Source: Erythrobacter sp. SG61-1L (lineage in GTDB: Bacteria > Pseudomonadota > Alphaproteobacteria > Sphingomonadales > Sphingomonadaceae). Taken from it: a stretch of 64,000 nt of DNA. Position 1 is the first letter of the stretch. Each line of letters starts with the position of its first letter. The DNA lies in the NCBI RefSeq assembly GCF_001305965.1, contig NZ_JXQC01000003.1, forward strand, positions 2,566,861-2,630,860. The letters run 5' to 3'. The notes below the pieces were generated by a model that saw only the letters and a list, made by a program, of their open reading frames with translations, was not told the DNA's origin and made no database searches. The position numbers and the translations under genes were made by a program. This document shows positions 25,080-33,986 of this stretch, piece by piece.

Positions 25080-27389
25080 TCAATCGTGCTTACGGCTGCG
25101 GGTGGATTCCACCATGCCTTCATGGATGAAACCGATCGGCTGGACTTCGGCGGCGCGCTTTTTCAGCTCGCCCTTCATCTTCTGATATTCGGTTTCCATT
25201 TCCGGCGTCACCGTGGCGCGCGAATCCTTCAGTGCCTCGTCGAAATCGCCGGCTGTAACGGTCTGCACATCCTCGCCCGCGCGGCGGATGGCGACGAGGC
25301 CCGCGCGGCGGACCACGTCTTCCAGATCGGCCCCGGTGAAGCGGTCGGTCTGTTTCGCGAGCGCGCCAAGGTCCACATCCGATGCCAGTGGCATGTCCCG
25401 GGTGTGTATCTTGAGGATATGCGCGCGGCCCGCCTCGTCCGGCGTGCCGACATAGACCAGTTCGTCGAACCGGCCCGGCCGCAGCAGCGCCGGATCGACC
25501 AGCGCCGGGCGATTGGTCGCGCCGATCACCACGATGGACTGCAATTCCTCCATCCCGTCCATTTCGGCCAGAATAGTGTTCACCACGCGGGCGGTCACCT
25601 GCGGTTCGGCCGTGCCGGTGCCGCGGGCAGGAACGAGGCTGTCGATCTCGTCAATGAACAGCACGCAGGGCGCCACCTGCCGCGCACGGGCGAACAACCG
25701 GCTGATCTGCTGCTCGCTCTCGCCGAACCACTTGGAAAGTAGGTCGCTCGACTTGATCGAGATGAAGTTCGCCTCCGCTTCCTTGGCCACGGCCTTGGCC
25801 AGCAGGGTCTTACCCGTGCCGGGAGGACCATAGAGCAGGAAGCCCTTGGCCGCGCGAATGCCCAGCCGGTGGAAGGCCTGCGGATTGCGCAGGGGCAGTT
25901 CCACGCCTTCCTTGAGCTTCTCCTGAGCCTCGCCCAGCCCGCCAATGTCGCTCCACCCCACATTGGGGGCCTGCACCATCACTTCGCGCATGGCACTGGG
26001 CTGCACGCGCTTGAGCGCCTCGACAAAGTCGGAGCGTTCGACGCAGAGCTCTTCCAGCACCTCGTTGGGGATGGTCTGCGCTTCAAGGTCCAGCTTCGGC
26101 ATGATCCGGCGCACGGCCTCGATCGCGGCCTCGCGCGCCAGGGCGGCAAGATCGGCACCGACAAAGCCGTGAGTCGTGCGCGCCAGTTCGGCCAGATCAA
26201 CCCCTTCGCCCAGCGGCATGCCGCGGGTGTGGATGGAAATGATCTCACGCCTGCCCTTCTCGTCAGGCACGCCGATCACGATCTCGCGGTCGAACCGGCC
26301 GGGGCGGCGCAGGGCCTCGTCAATCGCATCGGGCCGGTTGGTGGCGCCGATGACGACGAGATTGGCGCGCTTGTCCAGCCCGTCCATCAGGGTCAGCAAC
26401 TGGGCGACCAGCCGCTTTTCCGCCTCGCCATGGACCTCGCTGCGCTTGGGCGCGATCGAATCGATCTCGTCGATGAAGACGATGGAGGGGGCAACGCGAG
26501 TCGCTTCCTCGAATACTTCACGCAGGCGCTTTTCGGATTCGCCATAGGCCGAACCCATGATTTCCGGCCCGTTGATGATGAAGAATTCCGCTTCGCTTTC
26601 ATTGGCGACGGCCTGCGCAAGGCGGGTCTTGCCCGTTCCCGGCGGGCCATGCAGCAGCACGCCCTTGGGCGGATCGACGCCCAGGCGACGGAACAATTCG
26701 GGATAGCGCAGCGGCAGTTCCACCATTTCCTGCAACTGGCGGATCGTATCGCCCATGCCGCCGACATCGTCGTAATTGACCGAACCGCGCCCGTCGCGCG
26801 GCTCCTCGAATTCGGGGCGCAGCTCCACCTCGGTATTCTCGTCGATATGGACGATGCCCTTGGGCGCGGTGGAAACCACGGTGAGGCGAATCTGGGTGAG
26901 CGCATAGGCAGGCGCATTGAACATGCGCATCACTTCAGGCGGCACGTCGCGCACGGGCTGCTGCCCGGCAGTGGCGACGAGGTCGCCCGCGACCAGCGGC
27001 TTGCGGAAGAAATTACGCTTCAGGGCCTGGCTCGGCCCCTGCAGGCGGATTTCACGCTGGGCGGGGGCGAACACCACGCGGGTGGCTGGGCGCGATTCAG
27101 CCTTGCGGATCATGACATGCTCACCCGATCCGGTTTCGGCATTGCCACGCTGCAGGCCGTCCAGCCGGATCATGTCGATCCCCTGGTCTTCCTCATAGGC
27201 GGGTACGGCAATGGCCGCCGTGGCGCGCTTGCCAGTGATTTCTACCACATCGCCTTCGGTGATGCCGAGGCGGGAAAAGGCGGATCGGGGAATACGGGCA
27301 ATGCCGTGGCCGGATTCTTCCTGTCGTGCATTCGCGACCTGGAGCCGGACGGTGCCCTGATCCAGTGTTGCGACGTCCGCGTCTGCCAT
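25080..27389 (-). CDS. Cdc48/VAT-like double-AAA ATPase
   Basis: This 769-residue protein has the architecture of archaeal VAT and eukaryotic Cdc48/p97. It has an N-terminal substrate-binding region (residues 1-195), AAA domain D1 with Walker A GPPGTGKT at 248-255 and Walker B IVFIDEID at 303-310, and AAA domain D2 with Walker A at 521-528 and Walker B VLFIDEID at 576-583. Arginine-finger segments RRPGRFDRE and [10 protein letters not shown] are intact. The C terminus ([10 protein letters not shown]) lacks the HbYX tail that archaeal homologues use to dock on the proteasome. It should form a hexamer that unfolds or extracts proteins with ATP; the bacterial substrates and partner protease are unknown. 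AAGGAG lies ahead of the ATG. It stands alone as a transcription unit. Confidence 0.92.
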   Translation of the reverse strand: MADADVATLDQGTVRLQVANARQEESGHGIARIPRSAFSRLGITEGDVVEITGKRATAAIAVPAYEEDQGIDMIRLDGLQRGNAETGSGEHVMIRKAESRPATRVVFAPAQREIRLQGPSQALKRNFFRKPLVAGDLVATAGQQPVRDVPPEVMRMFNAPAYALTQIRLTVVSTAPKGIVHIDENTEVELRPEFEEPRDGRGSVNYDDVGGMGDTIRQLQEMVELPLRYPELFRRLGVDPPKGVLLHGPPGTGKTRLAQAVANESEAEFFIINGPEIMGSAYGESEKRLREVFEEATRVAPSIVFIDEIDSIAPKRSEVHGEAEKRLVAQLLTLMDGLDKRANLVVIGATNRPDAIDEALRRPGRFDREIVIGVPDEKGRREIISIHTRGMPLGEGVDLAELARTTHGFVGADLAALAREAAIEAVRRIMPKLDLEAQTIPNEVLEELCVERSDFVEALKRVQPSAMREVMVQAPNVGWSDIGGLGEAQEKLKEGVELPLRNPQAFHRLGIRAAKGFLLYGPPGTGKTLLAKAVAKEAEANFISIKSSDLLSKWFGESEQQISRLFARARQVAPCVLFIDEIDSLVPARGTGTAEPQVTARVVNTILAEMDGMEELQSIVVIGATNRPALVDPALLRPGRFDELVYVGTPDEAGRAHILKIHTRDMPLASDVDLGALAKQTDRFTGADLEDVVRRAGLVAIRRAGEDVQTVTAGDFDEALKDSRATVTPEMETEYQKMKGELKKRAAEVQPIGFIHEGMVESTRSRKHD

Positions 27390-27861
27390 GCGTCCTGCTC
27401 CTTACCGGCCCGACAAGGGCCTGATTGATCTTCAAAAAGGAAGCTAGGAAGCCGGTGCGCCGATTGCAAACGCCGATGGTGGCAGCAAGCCGCCAGGGCA
27501 TGCGCGCAGGCCCTGCAAACCCGCGCCGGAAGCGGGTAAGAAAAAAGGCCCGACCGTTGCCGGCCGGGCCATGGAAGTTTTGGGAGAGGATGCCTGAAAG
27601 GCCATTTTGATATGCTCCGGGGGGGTGTTTTGTGCAAGTGCGAAAAGGTCAAGCGTTGTTGCATGGAATGCAACTAGTGTTGAAGCACACGCATTTCCGC
27701 CACTCTTAACCTCCGGTTCAGCCTATCGCCACGCAACTGTCGCCGGTGAGTTGATTTTCGCAAATTTACTTGCTGCACTGCAGCATCATTGGTTGACGTT
27801 ACGGAATGCTAGCTTTCGAGAACATGGCCATCCCTGAAGGACATCCGACTCGATTCGAGAA
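27390..27861. other. Gene-free 472-bp region upstream of the Cdc48-like gene
   Basis: No convincing gene lies here. The left part must hold the promoter of the Cdc48-like gene. The middle holds an orphan minus-strand terminator (27541-27570). The right part (27600-27840) is distinctly more AT-rich than its surroundings and contains TTGACC on the minus strand at 27652-27647. Confidence 0.6.
27541..27570 (-). terminator. Orphan intrinsic terminator upstream of the Cdc48-like gene
   Basis: On the minus strand a 10-bp stem with one mismatch (GGCCCGGCCG / CGGTCGGGCC, loop GCAA) is followed by six Ts. The nearest minus-strand stop codon is 290 bp upstream, so it ends either a long 3' untranslated region or a separate small RNA. 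Confidence 0.7.
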
Positions 27862-28329
27862 TCACTCTTCCGCCGGTTTGGCGCAGCCCTGCGCGGTTTC
27901 CTCACCCAAGGTCCGTTCGACCGTCCAGGGATAGGAATTGTCGGACATTCCATCGCTGCATTCGCCCGGAGTAACGAGAATCTGCAGGATCTGGCCTTCA
28001 AGATTGGCCGTGAACAGCACGCTTTCGGCCCCGTCGGCGCGAGTTACCGGCGCCTTCACCCCTCCGGACGAGAGATTCTCCGGCGTGGTATAGGTCAGTT
28101 CGGTCCGGTCGATGTCGACGCTCCAGAAGGGTTCGGTCCCCGCAGCGCGAATCTCGGCGGGGAGGAACGAGAGCGAGACAGGGTCCGGCTCGGGCGAGGC
28201 GGTGACGGCCTGCACAGGCGTGGGCGTTGCATCGCCTGCATTGCTCGCGCCGCTGCCGCAACCTGCCAGCAGGGCGCCGGCCAGTGAGGCGGACAGGAGC
28301 GCGAACCCGAAAAGCATCGACTTGCGCAT
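27862..28329 (-). CDS. Lipoprotein with a GTEPFW-type domain (COG3650-like)
   Basis: This 155-residue protein has a signal peptide with lipobox Cys24 (AGALLAGC), a short Thr/Pro/Ala linker and a globular domain that begins RAAGTEPFWSVDIDRTELTY. The EPFW motif and the two later Cys residues (GECSD and AQGCAKP) resemble a family of small uncharacterised envelope proteins found in alphaproteobacteria. GGAGG lies nine bases before the ATG at 28329; the frame begins at 28350 but that start has no ribosome site. It is divergent from the scoA operon. No function can be assigned. Confidence 0.7.
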   Translation of the reverse strand: MRKSMLFGFALLSASLAGALLAGCGSGASNAGDATPTPVQAVTASPEPDPVSLSFLPAEIRAAGTEPFWSVDIDRTELTYTTPENLSSGGVKAPVTRADGAESVLFTANLEGQILQILVTPGECSDGMSDNSYPWTVERTLGEETAQGCAKPAEE

Positions 28330-28456
28330 GGCTGCCTCCACTCTTCGCATGGCGCGTTCTTAGCCTGCCTTGCGCCACATGCACCATTGCAAAGTATGCT
28401 GCATCGCAGCAGGATCGCTGTCGCAACGCCGGTGCAGCCTTTGCGAGGAGATTCGA

Positions 28457-29164
28457 TTGAACAAGCTCTACCCCGATGCAGCCTCCGCGCTCGACGGGCT
28501 GCTCAAGGACGGGATGCTCATTGCCTCTGGCGGCTTCGGCCTGTGCGGCATTCCCGAAAACCTGCTGGATGCGATTCAGGCCAGTGGGGTGACCGGGTTG
28601 ACCTTTGCCAGCAACAACGCCGGGATCGACAATGAAGGCATCGGCAAGCTGCTGCGCACGCGGCAGGTAGCCAAGATGATCAGTTCCTATGTCGGCGAGA
28701 ACAAGGAGTTCGAACGGCAATATCTGGCTGGCGAGCTGGAAGTGGAATTCTGCCCCCAGGGCACCTTGGCCGAACGCATGCGCGCGGGCGGTGCGGGCAT
28801 TCCCGGCTTCTATACGAAAACCGGGGTGGGCACCGAAGTGGCCGAGGGCAAGGAAGTGAAGATCTTCGACGGCGAGGAATATATCCTCGAACGCGGGATC
28901 TTTGCCGATCTTGCCATCGTCAAGGCATGGCGCGCGGACACCACCGGCAATCTGCAGTTCCGCAAGACGGCCCGCAATTTCAACCTGCCCGCCGCCACCT
29001 GCGGCAAGGTCTGCGTGGTCGAGGTGGAGGAAGTGGTGCCGGCCGGCTCGCTCGATCCCGATGCGATCCACCTGCCCGGCGTCTATGTACAGCGCATGGT
29101 GATCGGCGCGCCTTACGACAAGAAGATCGAATTCCGCACCGTGCGGCAGAGGGAGACGGCCTGA
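28457..29164 (+). CDS. scoA: 3-oxoacid CoA-transferase subunit A
   Basis: This 235-residue protein is the alpha subunit of succinyl-CoA:3-ketoacid CoA-transferase, which moves CoA from succinyl-CoA to acetoacetate so that ketone bodies can be oxidised. Family marks include the GGFGLCGIPENLLDAI loop and SNNAGIDNEGIGKLL. The start is a TTG at 28457 with GAGGAG seven bases ahead, giving LNKLYPDAASALDGLLKDGM; an upstream extension to 28370 is not family-like. The stop overlaps the next ATG (TGATG). The partner subunit lies one gene downstream, separated by a phosphatase gene. Confidence 0.93.
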   Translation: MNKLYPDAASALDGLLKDGMLIASGGFGLCGIPENLLDAIQASGVTGLTFASNNAGIDNEGIGKLLRTRQVAKMISSYVGENKEFERQYLAGELEVEFCPQGTLAERMRAGGAGIPGFYTKTGVGTEVAEGKEVKIFDGEEYILERGIFADLAIVKAWRADTTGNLQFRKTARNFNLPAATCGKVCVVEVEEVVPAGSLDPDAIHLPGVYVQRMVIGAPYDKKIEFRTVRQRETA

Positions 29165-30036
29165 TGCGCAGCGCAATCGCGCGGGGCCTGTTCTCCGCTT
29201 CACTGGGCGCGCTGCTTGCCGCCTCACCTGCCGTAGCGCAGGATGCCTCCAAGGGCTTCCAGTTCCTCTATGGCTCGGCTGAAGGCGCAGCGATCAGCCG
29301 ACAGGCCTTCAACGGGGTCGTTAGCCTGGCCATGGCGCGCAAGGCCCAGCGCGAGGCAGGCCTGCCGCTGGTGCAGACCGTGCTCGCCCCCGGATCGACG
29401 CTGGAAAATCCCGCCTTCGAAGGCTGCGGTGAAAAGCCGCTGGCCGCCGTGTTCGATGTCGACGAGACGATGCTGCTCAATGTCGGCTTCGAATATTGGG
29501 ACGCAGGCCGCCCGGCCGGCTCCACCTTCTCCTTCAAGGCGTGGGAGAACTGGGAAAAGACCGGCTTCGACAAGGTGGCCGCCGTGCCCGGCGCTCTGGA
29601 AGCGGCGGCGAATCTGCGCGCGGCGGGCATCGCGGTGATCTACAACACCAACCGCACTTCCGCCCATGCGGAAGAGACGGCCCGCGCAATCGAATTCGCC
29701 GGATTCCCCAAGCCGGTGCCGGGGCAGGATCTGTTCACCGATGGGGATGGCAGCGGCCATAAGGATCTGCGCCGCGCGGCCATCGCCAGCACCTATTGCG
29801 TCGTCGCCATGGGCGGGGACCAGCTGGGCGACTTCTCCGATCTGTTCAGCCCCAAGCCGATGGACATCCATGCGCGGCGCGCCACCACCGCCGCCCCGGC
29901 GATTGCCGCCCTGTGGGGCCAAGGCTGGTTCGTCCTGCCCAACCCAGTCTACGGCAAGGGTGTGGTGGGCGATCTGGACACGGTATTTCCCGACACCGCC
30001 CTGCGCTGGACCTATTCCGAAGGAAAAGAGCAATGA
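29164..30036 (+). CDS. 5'-nucleotidase/acid phosphatase of the lipoprotein e(P4) family (HAD, class C)
   Basis: This 290-residue exported protein has a signal peptide (residues 1-26, ending AVAQ), without a lipobox Cys, and a HAD phosphatase domain with the nucleophile motif [10 protein letters not shown] (Asp98 and Asp100). Later it has NTNRT in motif II position and [16 protein letters not shown]. Class C enzymes dephosphorylate nucleotides and NAD-derived compounds in the periplasm. The start overlaps the scoA stop by one base and its stop overlaps the scoB start (ATGA), so it is translationally locked into the scoAB operon. No metabolic reason for this place is known to me. Confidence 0.88.
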   Translation: MRSAIARGLFSASLGALLAASPAVAQDASKGFQFLYGSAEGAAISRQAFNGVVSLAMARKAQREAGLPLVQTVLAPGSTLENPAFEGCGEKPLAAVFDVDETMLLNVGFEYWDAGRPAGSTFSFKAWENWEKTGFDKVAAVPGALEAAANLRAAGIAVIYNTNRTSAHAEETARAIEFAGFPKPVPGQDLFTDGDGSGHKDLRRAAIASTYCVVAMGGDQLGDFSDLFSPKPMDIHARRATTAAPAIAALWGQGWFVLPNPVYGKGVVGDLDTVFPDTALRWTYSEGKEQ

Positions 30037-30692
30037 GTGCTACTGAAGGCCTGACCAAGGGCTGGACCCGCGACCAGATGGCCGCGCGCGCCGCGGCGGA
30101 GCTGCAGGACGGGTTCTACGTCAATCTAGGCATCGGCATTCCCACTTTGGTGGCCAACCACATCCCCGCCGGGATGCAGGTCACGCTGCAATCCGAAAAC
30201 GGGATGCTGGGCATCGGCCCCTTCCCCTATGAGGATGAAGTCGATCCCGATCTGATCAATGCGGGCAAGCAGACGATCAGCGAACTGCCGCAATCGGCCT
30301 ATTTCGATTCGGCCATGAGCTTCGCGATGATTCGCGGCGGCCATATCGACCTGACCGTGCTGGGCGCGATGGAAGTTTCCGAAAGCGGCGACATCGCCAA
30401 CTGGATGATCCCCGGCAAGATGGTGAAGGGCATGGGTGGCGCCATGGACCTTGTCGCCGGGGTGAAGAAGATCATCGTGGTGATGGAACATGTTTCCAAA
30501 CACGGCGAACCCAAGTTCATCCCCCAATGCACTCTGCCGCTGACCGGCCGAAACGTGGTGGATATGGTCATCACCGATCTGGCGGTGTTCCAGCGGCCCG
30601 ATCATTCCAGCCCCTTCCGCCTGATCGAGCTGGCCCCCGGCGTCACGGCCGAGGAAGTCGCAGCGAAGACCACGGCGCATTACGTGGTGTAA
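30033..30692 (+). CDS. scoB: 3-oxoacid CoA-transferase subunit B
   Basis: This 219-residue beta subunit carries the catalytic glutamate in QSENGMLG (Glu55), which forms the enzyme-CoA thioester. Other marks are [17 protein letters not shown] and the [15 protein letters not shown] segment. It pairs with ScoA to make acetoacetyl-CoA in ketone-body or polyhydroxybutyrate turnover. It starts within the stop of the phosphatase gene (ATGA), with AAGGAAAAGAG ahead. Confidence 0.94.
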   Translation: MSATEGLTKGWTRDQMAARAAAELQDGFYVNLGIGIPTLVANHIPAGMQVTLQSENGMLGIGPFPYEDEVDPDLINAGKQTISELPQSAYFDSAMSFAMIRGGHIDLTVLGAMEVSESGDIANWMIPGKMVKGMGGAMDLVAGVKKIIVVMEHVSKHGEPKFIPQCTLPLTGRNVVDMVITDLAVFQRPDHSSPFRLIELAPGVTAEEVAAKTTAHYVV

Positions 30693-30698
30693 TAGTTG

Positions 30699-30792
30699 TT
30701 CGTCATTGCGAGGAGCAAAGCGACGAAGCAATCCACGGCCCTAGCGTGACGCGCTGGATTGCCGCGGGACCTTCGCTCCTCGCAATGACGAA
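30699..30792. repeat. Inverted intergenic repeat of the CATTGCGAG family
   Basis: Arms TTCGTCATTGCGAGGAG (30699-30715) and its exact complement (30776-30792) bound a 94-bp element whose interior also pairs in part (AAGCAATCCA with TGGATTGC). It sits between scoB and the MFS gene. Related elements occur at 41614-41695 and 60735-60825. Confidence 0.85.
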
Positions 30793-30895
30793 TGAGGCGC
30801 ATTCGCGCTGGCACGCCCGGCGCGAATAGTGTCTATCCTCTTCGCCGATAAGTTTCGGGCCTGAATGCTTTTCAGGGATGAGGGGAATTTCCGAC

Positions 30896-32176
30896 ATGCA
30901 ACTGGCAACACGCCGCGATTCGCCCTGGCTGGCGCTGATTCTGCTGACCGGCGTGGCCACGGTGGGCTTCATCGACCGTATCGTGCTCAACGTGCTGGTG
31001 GAGCCAATCAAGACCGAATTCGGCCTGACCGATACGCAGATGGGCCTGCTGACCGGCCTCGCCTTCGCGGTGCTGAATGTCACCTTGGGCATCTTCGTTG
31101 CCCGCATGGCGGAACGGCGCAACCGGATCACATTGATCGCTTTCGGCACCTTTGCATGGTCGATCGCCACGGCCCTGTGCGGCGCAGTGACCAACTGGGT
31201 CCATCTGTTGCTCGCCCGCATCGGCGTGGGCGTGGGCGAAGCTGTCGGCCTGCCCGCCAACCAGTCGGTCGTGGCGGATTATTTCCCCGCGGAAAAGCGC
31301 GCCACGGCCATGTCCGTGCTGCTGCTCGCCCCGCCCATCGGCGCCTTCCTCGGTTCGGCGGGCGGATCGTGGATCGCTCAGGATCATGGCTGGCGCATGG
31401 CCTTCGTGGCCGCCGCCGTGCCGGGCATCATCCTCTCGATCCTCGTCTTCCTGTTCATCCTCGAGCCGCCGCGCGGCCGCCACGATACGGGCGATACGGA
31501 AACCGTGCCTTCCACCATGGACGTGGTGGCCCGCCTGTGGCGGCTGAAGGGCGCGCGCCATCTGGTGGCTGGATCGACGCTGGCCTCCATGGTCGGCTTC
31601 GGCCTCAATGCCTTCTTCGCCGCCCTGCTGATGCGCCGCTTCAACCTGACGCTGGTGGAAGCCGGGCTTTACGCAGGCCTGCTGGCCAGCGCGCCCGCCA
31701 CGATCTCGGTGCTGGCAGGCGGCTGGCTGGGTGACAAGTTCGGCCCAGCCAATCCGGCCGCCTATGCGCTGATCCCCGGCATCTGCCTGCTGATCGGCTT
31801 CCCGCTCTATGCCTTTGCCATCACGCTGACCGAACTGGTGCCGCTGCTGGTGCTGGTGACCATCGCGGCCCTGTTCCAGTACACCTACCTGGGCTGCACC
31901 TACGGCACACTGCAGAACATGATGCACACCCGCATGCGCGCCACCGCCTCTGCCCTGCTCAATGCGCTCTACAGCCTCGTCGGCAGCGGTCTCGGCCCGC
32001 TGGTGGTCGGCGGCATGAGCGACAAATTCGCGGGCAACGGGATCGATCCGGGCACGGCGCTGGCTTGGGCCATGGCGGCCTCCACCCTGTTCTACATCTG
32101 GGCCGGTACCCATTACCTGCTAGCCGCCCGCCATCTGCGCGGCGATCTGGAAGCGGTTCGCGAGGGGCGGGTTTAG
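30896..32176 (+). CDS. Major facilitator superfamily transporter (spinster-like)
   Basis: This 426-residue carrier has twelve predicted membrane helices and the MFS loop-2/3 signature region (GLLTGLAFAVLNVTLGIFVA, then RMAERRNR). Its early FIDRIVLNVLVEPIKTEF and ANQSVVADYFPAEKRATAMS segments resemble spinster-type carriers that are numerous in sphingomonads. The substrate is unknown. The ATG at 30896 has GAGGGG ten bases ahead; an ATG at 30878 would place its ribosome site too close. It lies alone between an inverted repeat and an AT-richer region. Confidence 0.82.
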   Translation: MQLATRRDSPWLALILLTGVATVGFIDRIVLNVLVEPIKTEFGLTDTQMGLLTGLAFAVLNVTLGIFVARMAERRNRITLIAFGTFAWSIATALCGAVTNWVHLLLARIGVGVGEAVGLPANQSVVADYFPAEKRATAMSVLLLAPPIGAFLGSAGGSWIAQDHGWRMAFVAAAVPGIILSILVFLFILEPPRGRHDTGDTETVPSTMDVVARLWRLKGARHLVAGSTLASMVGFGLNAFFAALLMRRFNLTLVEAGLYAGLLASAPATISVLAGGWLGDKFGPANPAAYALIPGICLLIGFPLYAFAITLTELVPLLVLVTIAALFQYTYLGCTYGTLQNMMHTRMRATASALLNALYSLVGSGLGPLVVGGMSDKFAGNGIDPGTALAWAMAASTLFYIWAGTHYLLAARHLRGDLEAVREGRV

Positions 32177-32319
32177 GCAGTCCGCTTGAGGAGTTCGGCG
32201 GGCTGGTTTTAGTGGCATTATGTAGTAGGCAGGCAGCCCTACATTGGGGTGATGGACTCTGAGCCGAATATCAGGAAAAAGATCAGCCGGAGAAAATTCA
32301 CGGCGGTGTTTCTGGTTCA

Positions 32320-33261
32320 ATGTCTGACAGCAATCGGGGCGAACGATCTTCGGCTTTAAGTTGGATATTCCCTTTAACCGGTATTTGCATTTCCCTATTT
32401 CTTGCGTGGGGGATAGGCTGGCTACAAGCTCACGAAGAATACAAGCGCCAGAATACCCCCGCTGCTTATAGAGCAGCAGCTAAGGCCGATGCGGAGCGCG
32501 CCTGCGTCGGGACTGAACCGGGCGCTATTTTCGAATGTGTGAACGAAAAGGCTGAAGCCGCCCACGATCAAGCTCATGACGAGCAGGATTTGGCCGCACA
32601 GCAGCGTGCCGCATCCAGTGCTCTCGCCACCACCATCCTCAGCTTTTTGGCGCTGATAGCCACCGGGCTGGGTCTTTATTACGTCCGCGAAACGCTCCGC
32701 GCGACCTTGAAGGCTGTCGAAGATACCGGACAGGCCACCGAGGCAATGAGGGAAGCAAACCGCATTGCGGAGACTTCCTCCCGAGCGTGGCTGACCTTGG
32801 AAATGGAACACGGCTTTTACAGCGATCGTACGGACCGTGATGAGATTCTATTTTTTGCCAATCTCAAGATTACCAACATTGGCGGCACCCCTGCTCAAAA
32901 CGTCACGGTCGAAACTGCAAGTGTGCCAGATGTGATCCGGAACGAATTCCATGATCTGGTTATAATCTCGGAAAATCTCGCCGACCAATTCTCCGATCTT
33001 GAACACATGGTCGTTTTCCCTAATTCGACGGAGTCTTTTCAGGCTATTTTTTCTGTGCCGGTCAGCACGACTGGCTTCGGCCCGGTGGCCTTTCCAGACA
33101 TTATGATTATCGTAAACTATCGGCTTGGAAATGGGCTTGCTGCTCAAACGAGCGCCCGCTTTTTGGCTGAACACGGAGATGGGCACCGCGAGATTTTTCA
33201 AGGGCAAGCGCTGCCGGATGACTTCCGTTTCGCTCGCACGGGCTACATTCGCGTAACCTAA
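32320..33261 (+). CDS. Two-helix membrane protein of unknown function
   Basis: This 313-residue protein has a membrane segment at about 14-35, a polar segment of about 65 residues, a second membrane segment at 104-124, a short amphipathic stretch (ETLRATLKAVEDTGQATEAM) and a C-terminal domain starting SSRAWLTLEMEHG. The segment LKITNIGGTPAQNVTVE is a motif often seen in uncharacterised bacterial membrane proteins with this topology. The gene is clearly less GC-rich than its neighbours and has no good ribosome site, both of which suggest recent acquisition. An antisense frame with a signal-like start (33306-32848) exists but is less convincing. No function can be assigned. Confidence 0.6.
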   Translation: MSDSNRGERSSALSWIFPLTGICISLFLAWGIGWLQAHEEYKRQNTPAAYRAAAKADAERACVGTEPGAIFECVNEKAEAAHDQAHDEQDLAAQQRAASSALATTILSFLALIATGLGLYYVRETLRATLKAVEDTGQATEAMREANRIAETSSRAWLTLEMEHGFYSDRTDRDEILFFANLKITNIGGTPAQNVTVETASVPDVIRNEFHDLVIISENLADQFSDLEHMVVFPNSTESFQAIFSVPVSTTGFGPVAFPDIMIIVNYRLGNGLAAQTSARFLAEHGDGHREIFQGQALPDDFRFARTGYIRVT

Positions 33262-33441
33262 AGCCCCACAAACGATGACAGCCGCCACGACTAACGATGC
33301 AAACATCTATGTCTTGGTGCGCTTGCTACTCAATGCCGGGCTTCAGATATGGAAAGCAGTCCGCCGAGGTTCGGTCACAAATCGTAAGTTAATGACAGAT
33401 CGGCCTAGGCCACTCCATGAACGGCAGGGCCAAGAGCTCTC
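33262..33441. other. AT-richer gene-free segment
   Basis: Between the two-helix membrane protein and the promoter at 33442 I see no gene, RNA signature or repeat. Base composition matches the preceding gene, not the GC-rich DNA that follows. Confidence 0.5.
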
Positions 33442-33470
33442 TTGACATTTTGAACCTATTTGGTTATATG
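33442..33470 (+). promoter_or_regulatory. Near-consensus sigma-70 promoter facing no recognisable gene
   Basis: TTGACA at 33442-33447, a 17-nt spacer and TATATG at 33465-33470 make one of the best promoters in the window. The expected start is near 33477. The DNA downstream to about 33870 has no convincing gene. Confidence 0.75.
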
Positions 33471-33476
33471 CGCGCC

Positions 33477-33870
33477 CATCCTGCATCTCAAAACAGGATA
33501 TGGAACCGGGAGGCGGCTCGGCCGGCTTGCCTTCCCCTCCAATCGCGGGGGCTCCTGCTTACAACAGGAGATGTCACTCCCGCTTCGCGGCCGGCGCTCT
33601 TGCGCCAAGGGCAGGCTTCGGCCGGCCCACCCGCCGGAACGGATTTGGCGCGGCACCAGCCGCGATGGAAGTGCGCCTCGTGCGAGCCCGCCCGCGCTTC
33701 CCAGCCGCTCCGGACAGGGCCGAGCCCTTCGCGCGCCGCGGAACAGGCGCATGGGCCGTTCGCAAGATAAACCTTCCGCACTGCCCCGGCGCATTGCCGG
33801 CCGCGCGGTTCCTTTTGGTTTCACGCTGGCGTTATGTCCGGGTTCGCCGCCGGATGGTGGGGTGTGTCTG
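33477..33870 (+). ncRNA. Candidate structured non-coding RNA, unidentified
   Basis: Downstream of the promoter the sequence turns abruptly GC-rich and can form many short, well-shaped hairpins. Examples are ATCCTG / CAGGAT near 33479-33500, CTCCTG / CAGGAG near 33551-33569, GGCGC-TCTT-GCGCC near 33594-33607, CGCGGC-ACCA-GCCGCG near 33649-33664 and CCGGC-GCATT-GCCGG near 33787-33801. Open frames exist on both strands, but none has a ribosome site, a family or plausible composition. I looked for and did not find the signatures of RNase P RNA, SRP RNA or tmRNA. No terminator is evident, so the 3' end is a guess. The RNA call is inference from promoter, structure potential and absence of a gene. 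Confidence 0.4.
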
Positions 33871-33879
33871 GATACACCT

Positions 33880-33951
33880 TCGTCATTCCCGCGCAGGCGG
33901 GAACCCAGGTCAACGGTTGCTGCTGGGTTCCCGCCTGCGCGGGAATGACGA
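33880..33951. repeat. Perfect 28-bp inverted intergenic repeat
   Basis: Arms 33880-33907 and 33924-33951 are exact reverse complements (TCGTCATTCCCGCGCAGG...), separated by 16 bp. Each arm also contains CCCGC-GCAG-GCGGG. It belongs to the CGTCATTCC family also seen at 24874 and, as a single arm, at 63588. Confidence 0.9.
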
Positions 33952-33986
33952 GAGTGAGGTAGAGCGCCTGCCCCATTCACCCACGT

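Noticed and set aside
32252-32359. 35-codon frame starting MDSEPNIRKKISRRKF, overlapping the start of the two-helix membrane protein out of frame
   Set aside because: Too short and with no support beyond an ATG behind a weak GGGG; could be a leader peptide, but nothing shows it.
32848-33306. 152-codon minus-strand frame with a signal-peptide-like start opposite the two-helix membrane protein
   Set aside because: The plus-strand frame is twice as long, has a coherent two-helix topology and a known-looking NIGGTPA motif.
33477-33870. RNase P RNA, SRP RNA or split tmRNA
   Set aside because: The invariant GAGGAAAGTCC, GGAAGGAAGCAGCC and tag or T-arm/CCA sequences expected for these RNAs are absent on both strands.
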